A stretch of DNA of 64,000 bases from Lepidurus packardi (lineage: Eukaryota > Arthropoda > Branchiopoda > Notostraca > Triopsidae), in NCBI GenBank assembly GCA_023053545.1, contig JAKZAN010000004.1:11631235-11695234 (forward strand). The letters are read 5' to 3'. The translations under genes were made by a program, and so were the position numbers. This document shows positions 46,868 to 58,314 of the stretch, piece by piece (position 1 is the first letter of the stretch; each line of letters opens with the position of its first letter). The notes beneath the pieces are model-generated. The model searched no databases, had not been told where the DNA came from, and saw only the letters and a list, made by a program, of their open reading frames with translations.

Positions 46868-49800
46868 ATGGATATGGAACATAAGGAAGAAGCGGGAGAT
46901 AAGGAACTGAGCCATGTGTCCTCTGAAAGTGACCTTCCTGAGTCAGCCAGGCTTGGAGCTGGAGGAACGCACTCAACTGTGATGTTTCCGCATGATTTTG
47001 ACCTGCAACAGAGCAATTTGGCCTTGTTAAAAGCAGAATTGAAGGTAAATTTAAGCTTAAAAGTCTTAATTTCGTAGCACTTGCGAGTCTAACACTTGAA
47101 CATCGTTGCAGTTGGTGACCCATGATCGAGATTACTTGAGGAAAGAACTCAACCGATGTCAGCAAGGACCTTCCTCCATAAATTCATCATCTTCTCAATG
47201 GTTGCATGCTGTAGGAGGTACAGACAAACAAAAAAAAGAGATATTTAGAGATTATAAAGGAGCCTTGGGTTAATCCCTAGCTTATCAAGGGTGCGCATAT
47301 TCATTGATATTGTTCTTATCAGAACCTTTTTGTTTTTTGTGCGTTTTTTTAGGCACTCTTCCTCGTAAGAGCCTGTCAAACACAGGCTCGACAACTCAAC
47401 CTATCGCTAATGCAGACCGAAGTTGGTCGACGACATCCGTGCGTGACTACGATGCTTTGCAACAGCACTGCGACAAGGCCATGAGTGAATTGCAGGCTCT
47501 CAAGCGCCAGCATAGCGAAACCGTCCGCCGTTGCGAAGCTACAATGCGAGAGTCCGAGTACTATCGGGGCCAGAATCGCTTAGTCTTATCCAAACTCGAC
47601 ATGACTGCTCAAGAAGCCATGACGCTGCGAGCCAAGTACAGCGAAGTCCTCGCCGGAAAGCAACGTTTAGAACATGAAGTGCACAACTTAACCCAAGCTC
47701 GCGAAGAAGACCGTAAAGAAATCTGCGAATTTCGTCGTCAGCAACAAGTATGTGTACGTAAAAAAAACATACGAAAAATTCGAAATATTCCTCTAACTAC
47801 TTTCGATCTACCATTACAGGAGCATATGGTGAAAGAAAACGGAACAAACGAGGCCTTGAACCAGTTATATATGAACACGCTCAGAAAATACGAAGCTATG
47901 AAAGACGATTATGACTCACTGCGCAAGCGCTACGCAGATTTAGTGGCTTCGCATTCTGCTGCAGTCAGCAAACTAGAATTGGCTCAGGTAAAATTCCCAA
48001 CCCTCAAACCCTTCTTTCATTTCAACTTATTAATTATCTTGGCAACGAAATTAAATTGCGAGTATCTTAGTTTTTTCCTAGTTTTTTTTTTTTTTTTTAA
48101 AGATTAATAATTAACTAACAAAATATCACATCATTAAGTATTATTAATTAATTGTTAATATAATTTAATAATAATAATAAGTAAATATAATAAGTAATAA
48201 TAATAATATATAAATAATAATAAGTACATATAATTTGATATTGAGAAGTATTGTTATGTTGCCATGCATATTGTTTATATTAAATCTGTCATTGTATTAT
48301 TATTATTTTATTTTTACATTTCATTACTATATTTTATTATTATATTTGTATTTTTTATATTTATGAAGTATTTAGCAATTGAGAAGTAATTCAAAAATTA
48401 ATTAATTGATTTAGGAAAGTGAAGGATTTTATTATAATTTTTATTGTAAAAAAGAATGGACAGGAAATGAATCCGTTAATTAATACCATAGAATATTATT
48501 ATTATGGTATTAATATTACCATTAGTATATGTTATTATATTTTATTTATTCTAGTATTAAATTGCTCAAGTTTCTTAGTTTTTTTTTAGAAAATTATTAA
48601 TTAACTAACAAAATACCACATCATTAAATATTATGAATTAATTGTTAAATACATATAATTTAATATTTGAGAAGTATTGTTATGTTGCCATGCATATTGT
48701 TTATATTATATTTGTCATTGTATTATTATTATTTTATTTTTAAATTTTATTATCATTATTTTATTTTTACATTTTATTACTATATTTTATTATTATATTT
48801 GTATTTTTTATATTTATAAAGTATTTAGCAATTGAGAAGTAATTAAAAAATTAATGAATAAATTTAGGAAGGTGAAGGATTTTATTATAATTTTTGTTGT
48901 AAAAAAATGGACAGGAAATGAATATGTTAATTAATACGTTTTATTGGTGTAGGAGGAGATGACGCGTCTAAATAAGCAGTATGAAGACACGGTTCAGGAA
49001 CGCAACGCTGCCGTAAGGGAGCGGAACGGGTTAAGACAGCAGTGCACGCAAGCGATACGAGAATGGCACACTGCCCTGCGTGAAAGGAATGATTATCAAG
49101 AATTATTAGCCAAAGTGCGTCACCAGCACGAAGAAGCGATTAAGGAGGTGAATCAAGCCATGGCTGTGCGAATCAAAGCCAGCAAAGACGTGAAACGCTT
49201 AACCGAAGAACGCAACGCAGCTATGCAAGAGTATTCGCTCATCATGTCGGAGCGCGATACGGTCCACAAAGAAATCGAGAAGTTGCAAGACGATTTGGGG
49301 CAAGCGACGAAGAAAAACAAAGCCCTTGACAGCAAAAACAATGAAATAAGTGAAGAAAAGAAGGTGTTAACCTACCAAGTGGAGTCCTTACGCCGCGAAA
49401 TCATCTCCGCCTTACACGACCGCGATGTGGCGCTCAAAGAGCTCAACGATATGCGCGAGAAATGCGGCGGAGAAAACGCCTGGCCTGATGTGCGCATGCA
49501 GAGCAGCGAGCAAGATCGGCGCGAAACGTTGCGGAAGATTGAGCAGTTCAAATCCTCGCCTGCGTACCCGAAATCGGCTCACACCCACGATGCCGCCGAC
49601 CAAACCAACGCGGAAGTGGATCAGCTGCGCAAACAACTCGAGAAAGTCCAAGTGGAGCTGCAAGAAGGCTTACAAGAGGCGGAAATCTCGAAACGACGGA
49701 GAGATTGGGCGTTTGGCGAGCGAGATAAGGTCGTTTTGGAGCGCGAATCCATCCGGACGCTCTGCGATCGACTCCGACGCGAACGCGACCGCGCCGTATC

Positions 49801-52800
49801 GGAATTGGCCGAAGCCCTACGCGATTCTGATGATATCAAGCGCCAGAAGAACGATTTGGCCAAAGAGTTAAAGGACTTGAAAGAGAAAATGGAGACGGTC
49901 GAATCAGTTATTGTTACGGCAGTCAGAGGATCGCCGGTGCCTTTGAGCTTCCCTTCCGTGTGTTCCCCGTCGAGTTCGAGCGCACCCATTAGCTCGAGCT
50001 CTTCGGGGCACAACATGGCCGAGGACGAACCGTCGTACAATTTCTCGGTACCGCGTTTGTCAGCGCCGGTATCGCAAGGATCCATCGGGTCGGATGGATC
50101 TGTACCGGATCATAAAGGCTCGCTAGTGTCGTCTAAACCTTCCCGCAGTTTCGATTTCGTGCACCGACACTTATCGCGCCGGGAGGATCATTCCAACGCG
50201 GCGGAGAAGGGACACAAAGTACCCAATAGCATTAGTACAGCTTCGGGGTTAGGGCCTTTGGATCTGTTAAGAGATAAGATTGCGCGCATTCGACGACATA
50301 GTAAAGAACGGCACAGCCACGATCACGTGGATCCGAAGCGTGCCACTATCGCCATTGACAATGGATCGGGTAGTAACGTTATTGCCACGTCATCCACGCA
50401 GCAACAGCAGCGCCACAGCGTGCACGGTGGCGGACTAAACACAGTCGACGCCAACGGTTCCCACGAAGCTGCAGCTATTGCTGCTTTAGAAACAGTAATT
50501 GACGCGTACCAAACGGAAAACACGGCGACTAGCGTGGTCTCTAACATAAACAGCGCCAGCAGTCGGAGTTCGGTGAAGAGTAAGAAGGTTAAAAGTAACG
50601 AGAAACGCAATGGCGTCAAAAACGCGCGTGAAGACGCTAGCAACAACGGTTGGGGTTCGGGCGGAACCTGGCCCCGCTACCGTGCCGGTTCGCCGTTCGA
50701 TTTCCACGCTGGTACGCTGTTCCATTCTTACAAATACCCGAAAGAACGTTTACCACTCTCCGTGTTTATTGACGCGTCCACGGCCAAGACCAAAGGGAAT
50801 AGTAATGCTAATAATAATAATAACTCGAGTAGCAAAAAGTCCAATCCGCGAATTGAAGAATCCAAACCGCCTAACTATGATAGCGCGACGTATCGTTTAA
50901 GAAATAGTGATTACACCCCGGTGTATCAACCGTTTGAGTCTATGAAGCGTGTTAGCGCGCTAGATAACCCGAACCGCCACAGTTCCTTTGTGCGGGTGTC
51001 GAACCGCGGCAAACCCGCGGACGTTGAACCGCGCAATGAAGAACCCAAACACGCGCCGTCTGATGCGTCGATTGATTTCTCAGTCAAATCCGGTAACTTG
51101 GGTAAGGAAGATTTGGAATATTATGTGAAGAAAAAAAGCAGTGGAGGCAGCTCGACGAGTAAATACTCCCAATCGGATGTGGATAGCGAAGGCAATATGA
51201 GTCAAGCCGAAATGCATTCGCCCCAAGCTAAAACCTTCGCTCCGTTAGCCCCGCCCCATTCCACTGGCAACAACAACAATGTGAAAAACAGCACGAATGC
51301 GGGTCCCAGTTTGTTTCTGCCACCTACTGCAGCTTTATTACCAGCACCCTTATCCACACATTTACGAATCCAGTCCCAGTTGTACGGAGGAACGCCCCCT
51401 ATGCCTTCTGTGAGGTCCTCAGGGTCTTATAACCAATATAAAATACCGATTTCGCACTTCCCATCCGTTACAACAACCCACACTCACACTCATCCCCATG
51501 TAATGCCCTATGTAGCGCCCGTGCCACCTCGATATGCTTCACCACCGCCAGTGCTGCCAGCTATCGGGGCAAATCGAGGGGAAATGCCCACTTCTTCTTC
51601 CGTACCGTTAGGAATGGAAGTTGGGAGTACCATGGGCTCCTCCTACTCCATTGAAGGCCCGCCTTCTTTCAATAGCAACTCTATGTCATTGAAAGTAAGC
51701 TGAGTTTACACTCGGAAACGATCCTAACTAGATTTTTTTTTTTTGTTTAATGACCGACGTAGGCTTGTGTAGCCTGTTAGACAATATTTAGTTATAAAAT
51801 AGACCATTAGACACTATTTTAAAAGAAAGATTATATAGTATTTTATTTTTTGAAAAGAATTTTAGTCATTCACCTTCGCCTTCTATGGATACGACGTTCC
51901 GGCGTGCGTACGTAATGGTGCCTTCGCATTCCCATGGTGGCTACCGACCTGAAGAAGTCCATCTGCCGTTCGACTTGGATGCGTCTGGGTTAGCAGCAGC
52001 GAAAAAGGACCTACAACGTATAAGGTAAGACTAGGATTTCTTAAATTTTGTATCTCTAAGATATAAAGGCTCTTTCATATTTCAAGCTGATTTGTATTTC
52101 GGGTGTGTATTTCAGAATCCCTTCGAATCAAAGTGTGACTAGTCGCAGCAGCATTGGTCTGGTGTCTTCAAGCAGCATTGAAAGGCTGTCAGAAAGAGGA
52201 AGTCCCATGCTAAGCATGCCCAATTTCCACGTGGAAGTCTTGAGTCCTGGCCGCGGTGAAACGAGAACTTCTTTGGCTGATTATGCCTGGAGCAAAAAGT
52301 AATTCACGCCAGATTTCCAGTTTTATATTTTTAAAATAATATTATTTATTACTGTTATCATTACTGTTAATCAGTATTGTTGTTATTGCTATTCATTTTA
52401 AATGTTAGTAAATATTGATTTGAATTTATTCTTATAATTACTGTTAATCAGTATTGTTGTTATTGCTATTAATTTTAAATGTTAGTAAATATTGATTTGT
52501 GTTAATTGTTATCATTGTTATTGGTATGAAGACCACGGTTAACTTCAAGTAGTGAATCTGTTTGTCAACAGATGTCGCTGGTGGCAGTATGTTATAATGT
52601 ATTATTATTAGTACTGGTAAGTATCGATTTTTGTTAGTGTGATTATCGATTATTATGTAAGTATCGATTATTGTATATGTATCGATTTATGTATTGTTAT
52701 TGATAATATTAGTAGTATATTATTTTGTATTAATATAAGTATTAGGGTTGAATGTTAGTAAATATTATTTCAGATTAATTCTTGCATAATAACAGTTTTA

Positions 52801-55800
52801 TTGTGTTGTTTTTTTTAGTCGACCTGCGCCAGGAGAGTTGAGGCGAGTGTATATAGAAAAGTCTTCCGAGCCTTTGGGTTTCCAGATTGATTGTAAGAAT
52901 TCGGGTGGTGTTTTCGTCTCTGCTGTCAGTCAAGCAAGCCTAGCTGCTCAGATCGGCCTTCAGGTATATTACCTAAATACTTAGAAACACTTAAAAAATA
53001 AACTAAAAATACTTAGAAACTATTAAAAAAATAAACTAAAAATAGTTAGAAACAATTAAAAAATAAACTAAAAATACTTTGAAGCAATTAAAAATAAACT
53101 AAGAATAGTTAGAAACAATTAAAAAATAAACTAAAATAGTTTGAAACAATTAAAAAATAAACTAAAAATAGTTAGAAACAATTAAAAAATAAACTAAAAA
53201 TACTTTGAAACAATTAAAAAATAAACTAAAAATAGTTAGAAACCATTAAAAAATAAACTAAAAATATTAAAAAATGGATAAAATAGTTTTTACAAAATGT
53301 TATAATTAGGTTGGAGACCAGTTACTAGAAGTTTGCGGTATCAACATGCGCAGTGCTACTTATGAATTGGCGGCTAATGTCTTAAGACAATGTGGGGACT
53401 CCGTAACCATGCTTGTACAGTACAATCCCTCCAAGTACCAAGAAATGTGCGGTGGGGGAACGGGTACTTCGAGTTCGAGCAGTGAAGACACTCCTGATAG
53501 CGTCCACCATGAACACACACGTTCCAGATCGCATTCAGGGTCCCCTACGCCTTGTAATTCGCCACGCCCACCTCGCAATGCAATGCCGTCGTTGGATTCG
53601 GGCAAAGATTTCCCCGATTCGGCCAATTCCACCTTACGCAGTCCTTTACATCTCAGTAACGGAGCCAACGAACGCAACAAAGATAGGATTGATCGTAATA
53701 GTGATATTCGGTCTTCTTTGGTCTTGCCAGCTTCCTTACACGGCACTTTAACGCGTCATCAGATCAACCAAGCTATGGCGAGCTTGAAACGCCAGAGTTC
53801 TGCAGCGTAAGTTGTCTTAATTACGTAAAAACGATTTAGTTTGTATCATGAACCATTTTCTTTTCATTATCTAGAGGCCAAGAAGACTCGCATCGATCAG
53901 GAAACGATCCCCGCTTAGTGTTCCTGGAAATGAAGAAAACGGCGAATCTGGGAATCAGCTTAGTGGGTGGAAATGCGGTGGGAATCTTCGTGCATGCGGT
54001 ACAACCTGATTCGCCTGCTCAGCAAGCTGGTTTGAGGTAAATACAAATTTCAGAAAATTAAGTTTCATGAAAAAGGACATGTTTTTTTGTCCTTTTTGTC
54101 CTGAATAGGTGTGGAGATCGTATCCTAGAGTACAATGGAGTGAATTTACGCGAAGCCACAGCTGAACAAGCAGCTTATGAACTGGCCAAACCAGTTGAAA
54201 AGGTGGCTGTTGTGGTTCAACATGATCTGGAACGTAAGTTATGACCACTGGCGCGGTTTACATCTTGAATTTGAATGGAAATGCTTTGAAGGATGGACTA
54301 GTAATGAGTTTATTTTCTATTCAAGGGTACCACGAGATTGCGGAGCAGCCTGGTGATAGCTTTTACGTACGAGCCCAGTTTGACAAGCTTTCGTCGGAAA
54401 CAGGCGATCCCTCGGAACTTTGTTTTCACCGCGACGACATCTTATATGTGGATAACACCATGCTAAACGGAGTGCCTGGTTTATGGAGGGCGTGGCTTTT
54501 GGATGGTGATGGGAAAAAGAGTCATTGTGGTGTTGTCCCTTCCAAGTACAAGTAAACACGAAATCTTTATTCCATAAACCAATGCTGGATCGAAAAGGCT
54601 AACTGTAAAATGGTCTTGTTGTTTACAGGATTGAAGAAGACTTGCTCCTCAGACGGTCTCTCAGTGATTTGGATCCAGATGGATCCAGAAGAAGTTCCAC
54701 CACTGCCAGACGGAGTTTCTTCCGTAGACGCAAACATCCCAGAAGTTCCTCAAGAGATTCTAAGGTAAAATAATTTTAAAAAAAAGGTTGATTGATCTTT
54801 TTTTCAAAGAATACTTAATGAAGCAACAATGATCAAAATTTGTCTCTCAAAATGGTAGGAATTGGCGAGTTTTTCGGATGCTAGTTTAAGTGTTTCCAGT
54901 GAAGCCGTAGGACCGAGCAATTCCTTGTCTCTTACAGCCGAAAATTCCCCTCAAAGGCCTTTATCTTACGTACGAGTCGAGAAGTATGATTGTAAGTATA
55001 ACCCCAATGTTTAAAATTTATTTTTTGGGGGGATTTTTTAGTACTTTCTTTCTTTCTTTTTTTTTTATTGAATTAAAAATTCAATATTTTTATTATTCAA
55101 TTATTCTATTTAGTTATTACCGTTTGATTTATTATTTGTTTAGCTCCATTTTTTATTCTTGATTTTTATTTGATTTTAATGGTTTATACATTTTTATTTT
55201 GTTATTTGTTTTATTTTTATTTGTTTTATTGTTATTTCAATTCTATTATTTAATTAATTATTTTTATTTTAATTCAATTTTATTTTAATTAATTCAATTA
55301 TTCTATTTGTTTATTACCGTTTGATTTATTGTTTGTTTAGCTCCATTTATTATTCTTGATTTTTATTTGATTTAATTGTTTATACTTTTTTATTTGTTTT
55401 ATTTTTATTTTAATTCAATTCAATTTTATTTTAATTAATTCAATTATTTTGATTCAATTATTCTATTTCTTTATTACCGTTTGATTTATTATTTGTTTAG
55501 CTCATTTGTTATTCTTGATTTTTATTTGATTTAATGGTTTATACTTTTTTATTTTGTTATTTGTTTTATTTTTGTCTGTTTTTATTTGTTTTACTTTTAT
55601 TTTGGTGAGGTCCAGGTCTAATTGGCGTTTTCTTGTAGGCGTGGCTGTTCGTCCGATTCTGATAGTGGGCCCTTTAGCGGACTATTTCATGGAAAAGCTC
55701 ATGCAAGATTATTCGCATAAATTTTTCCGCTGTGTTCCTGAAATCATGCGCGTTCCCCAGAGTTATATGGAAAAAGGTTTAGAGGATAATGTGTTTGTCG

Positions 55801-56371
55801 AGTTCAAGCGTCGTGGCTCGCATTTTGAATGCATCACTGTTTCTGCTGTCCAAGATTTATGTGAAAAGGTTTGCACAATGTCCTCTTGTAACTAATATAA
55901 CTAATCTTGTTTATATCTAAACATTTGTTTACTTACTTTCTTTTGTTTCTTTTAGGATGGCCATTGTTTATTGGATATCTGCTTAAATGCTGTGGAAAGA
56001 TTGCAAGTCCATCGCATTTTCCCTATCGTCCTCTTACTCAAATTCAAAAACGTCAAACACGTCCGTGAAGTCAAAGATGCGCGTTTGAGCGCGGATAAAA
56101 ATGCAGCTAAGGCGACCAAAGAAATGTATGAAGTAGGACTCAAGATCGAAACCGAATACCGCCATTTACTCTCAGGTAAGAAACGAAAAGAAAAATTGAT
56201 GAACATTTATGGGTTAAAAAATGTACAAAAGAGTTTAATGGATTTCATTGGGTTTTCGCAGCTGTGATTCAAGCTGGAGGAAATTTGGCGTATATTTGCA
56301 CACAAATTGTGGCAGCAGTAGATCAGGAACAACGCAAAACGTTATGGGTACCCCATGGAAGCATGTGGTGA
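46868..56371 (+). CDS. Dlg5: Dlg5, MAGUK scaffold (coiled coil, two PDZ, SH3, guanylate kinase-like)
   Basis: Dlg5 is a polarity and junction scaffold also linked to Hippo and Hedgehog signalling. Seventeen exons: 46868-47044, 47112-47217, 47353-47747, 47820-47987, 48953-51694, 51858-52024, 52116-52298, 52819-52963, 53310-53806, 53875-54036, 54109-54233, 54326-54551, 54629-54764, 54859-54991, 55639-55868, 55956-56175, 56262-56371. Phases agree and sum to 1973 codons plus TGA. Order: coiled coil (residues about 100-600, with RRDWAFGERDKV and RRERDRAVSELAEALR), Ser/Asn-rich linker with the conserved SGGTWP, PDZ (about 1313-1400), PDZ (about 1535-1622), SH3 (about 1625-1697, GDSFYVRAQFD), basic RRSFFRRRKHPRSSSRDSK, and GK-like domain (about 1790-1970) without an ATP-binding P-loop, as usual in MAGUKs. 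No N-terminal CARD and no PDZ1-PDZ2 pair. The acceptor of exon 6 is ambiguous: 51858 keeps the frame. Confidence 0.95.
48110..48940 (+). repeat. Duplicated AT-rich block in a Dlg5 intron
   Basis: Two imperfect copies about 425-490 bp apart share TTAACTAACAAAATA(T/C)CACA, GAAGTATTGTTATGTTGCCA, ATGCATATTGTTTATATTA, TTTAGCAATTGAGAAGTAAT and GGACAGGAAATGAAT. The second copy runs to within about 20 bp of the acceptor of the 2.7 kb exon. Confidence 0.85.
52355..52505 (+). repeat. Two-copy tandem repeat, about 79-bp unit, in a Dlg5 intron
   Basis: ACTGTTAATCAGTATTGTTG, TTATTGCTATT(C/A)ATTTTAAA and TGTTAGTAAATATTGATTTG occur twice in succession after the exon ending at 52298. Confidence 0.85.
52975..53280 (+). 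repeat. Minisatellite, about 33-bp unit, in the intron splitting a Dlg5 PDZ domain
   Basis: TTAGAAACAATTAAAAAATA plus AACTAAAAATA repeats about nine times with small variants (TTTGAA for TTAGAA). It nearly fills the intron between the exons encoding the two halves of the first PDZ domain. Confidence 0.9.
55080..55600 (+). repeat. AT-rich tandem repeat, about 180-bp unit, in a Dlg5 intron
   Basis: Three copies of ATTACCGTTTGATTTATT, GTTTAGCTC, TTATTCTTGATTTTTATTTG and GGTTTATAC occur at about 55117, 55313 and 55474, separated by TTTTATTT/AATTCAATT runs. The array precedes the exon that opens the GK-like domain. Confidence 0.85.
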
Positions 56372-56749
56372 AAACAAATCGGGAGGTTTTCTATTTTCAG
56401 CTGTGATCATTTGCTCTGAACCTGACTGCTAAGTAAGAACGGTCTAAACCGTGTGTGTTTCTACCCCTTTTTTGATTTTCTACAAATTTTGTTTGTGTTT
56501 TTTGTAGAGCACTTTTGGTCCTTATCGCTTCCGTGTAAACTGCCTGAACGGTTGCTTGTGGAGTGTTGCGATTCATATTTTGACAGTCTAAAGCTCGAGA
56601 CAGAACACGCGTGGACTTTTGCTAGCACACTTTTCTAAAAAAGAGGGAGAGAGAAAAGGAAAAGAGGAAGAAAGTTTGGAGCTTGGAACAGTTTTAAACT
56701 ACATTATGTAACTGTATTATATCGTCTCGTCAACAAGGACACTGTACAT

Positions 56750-58314
56750 TCAATCTAAACTCAAGGGTTTAAGGGGAAGGGTTCCACAGTGCAGTTTGGA
56801 CTCGCGCATCTTCTGGTAAGCTGCGAGCAAATGTGCCATTGCGATTTCGGGTATCACAGACTCTCTAAAACCAAAGAAAGTTATTTTTTAGTTGTTTTTT
56901 TTTTAAGCTTTTAGGCCTTTAAGCTTTAAGCCTCGAATTCGAATTGAAAAGGAACTAACTCATTGTAGTTTAGATCCTTCACAGTTAAAATGGCAGCATT
57001 TCGACACAACTCGCGAAGATCCGAACCAGAAAATCCTTCTGTTAGCTTCGACAATCGAATTAACTCCACATCAGCGCTTAAGCGTTCATCTATGAGAATA
57101 ACCCTCAGGATTTGACGACGCTGCTCTTGTTCCTATTCACATAAAGAAAATTACTGTTAAGAATGTAGTTTAGTATAAGCAAGCACGTAAGCAAACGTAA
57201 CTGGTAAGCCAATCAGGAACGTTGACGGCATGCGCCGCAAAATGGCGCGATCTACATCTTGGGGACGATTAGTAGCTCCCATGATGATAACTTGGCACTG
57301 GGGAGTGGTTGTCAACCCGTCCCATAGCGACATAAACATAGCTTTCATCATTGCCGTGGCTTCGTGGTCATGGGAATCGCGTACGCGTAAAAGAGAGTCT
57401 GACAATGAAATAATGTAATAATTATTTTAAATACTCTTAATAGTGAATAATAAAAATAGTAATAAATGTATGTAAATAATAGGAATAATATATACATTTA
57501 TAAGTAATAGTAAAGATATACATATTTTTGTAAAAATAGAAAATGGGTTTAAAAAGGCACCGATTTCGTCGATAAAGATGATGCACGGCTGGATCTTAAC
57601 GGCTAGCGTAAAGACTGCAGCAACAAGCTTCTGGCTTTCGCCGTACCATTTATCCACCAAGCTAGAAGCGTCTAAGTTAATGAAATTCATGCCTGCTTGC
57701 TTGGCAGTCGCTTTGGCAACCATGGTTTTCCCGCATCCAGGAGGTCCATGTAGTAAAACGCCTAATTGAAACGTTTAATAAGGTAAGGATCATAAGGATG
57801 AAGAATTTAGGAGGTTTAATACCTTTAGGAGGTTGCAACAGCTGAGAATTCCCGAAAAGATGAGATTTTTGGACAGGGAGAATGACAGTGTCTTTTAATT
57901 CTTGTAGAATGCCATCCAGACCTGCAATATCGTTCCAAGATGTGGGGAGCTGATGAGGATCAACCAGATTGCTGGCAATGGTAAGCTCGTATTCGTTTAG
58001 CTACACACAAATGAGTGGAATTAGTAAGATAAACGAAGGAAGTTTCATTGGAGTTATTTTACTTTCATATCGGGGCTTAGTTTAAGCTTTCGCATAATGT
58101 TTTGAGCCTAGAGAAAGAGGAAGGAGTGTTACTGTTAGGAGTTTAGAAGAATTGGAAAATGAAGTGGTACTAGAGTTTTCGCCTTCTTTTTCTGTTCCCG
58201 GGTAGGATCAAGTAAGTCAACCATCCATTTAATTGTGAGGATACTAAAGGTAGTGGCAATGGCTGTTTTCACCAAGACAAAGATAATCTCTGAACGCGTA
58301 AATTCTTCTTTCAT
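56750..58314 (-). CDS. ATAD1: ATAD1/Msp1 membrane AAA ATPase
   Basis: ATAD1 (yeast Msp1) is a hexameric AAA ATPase anchored in the outer mitochondrial and peroxisomal membranes; it extracts mislocalised tail-anchored proteins and, in neurons, disassembles AMPA-receptor complexes. Reverse-strand exons: 58171-58314, 58063-58107, 57823-58000, 57561-57761, 57202-57398, 56960-57132, 56750-56864. Phases match, total 350 codons plus TGA (human about 361). Visible: N-terminal transmembrane helix ([19 protein letters not shown]) followed by [10 protein letters not shown], a WNDIAGLD segment, Walker A GPPGCGKT, pore-loop region [10 protein letters not shown], Walker B IIFIDEIDS split by an intron, [19 protein letters not shown] with the arginine finger region, and [14 protein letters not shown] of the small AAA subdomain. 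All catalytic elements are intact. The donor of exon 1 (GTACCA) is weak but phase-consistent. Confidence 0.95.

Noticed and set aside
55639-56371. Missing ATP-binding P-loop in the Dlg5 guanylate kinase domain considered as gene decay
   Set aside because: MAGUK GK-like domains normally lack a functional P-loop and act as protein-binding modules; the rest of the domain is intact.
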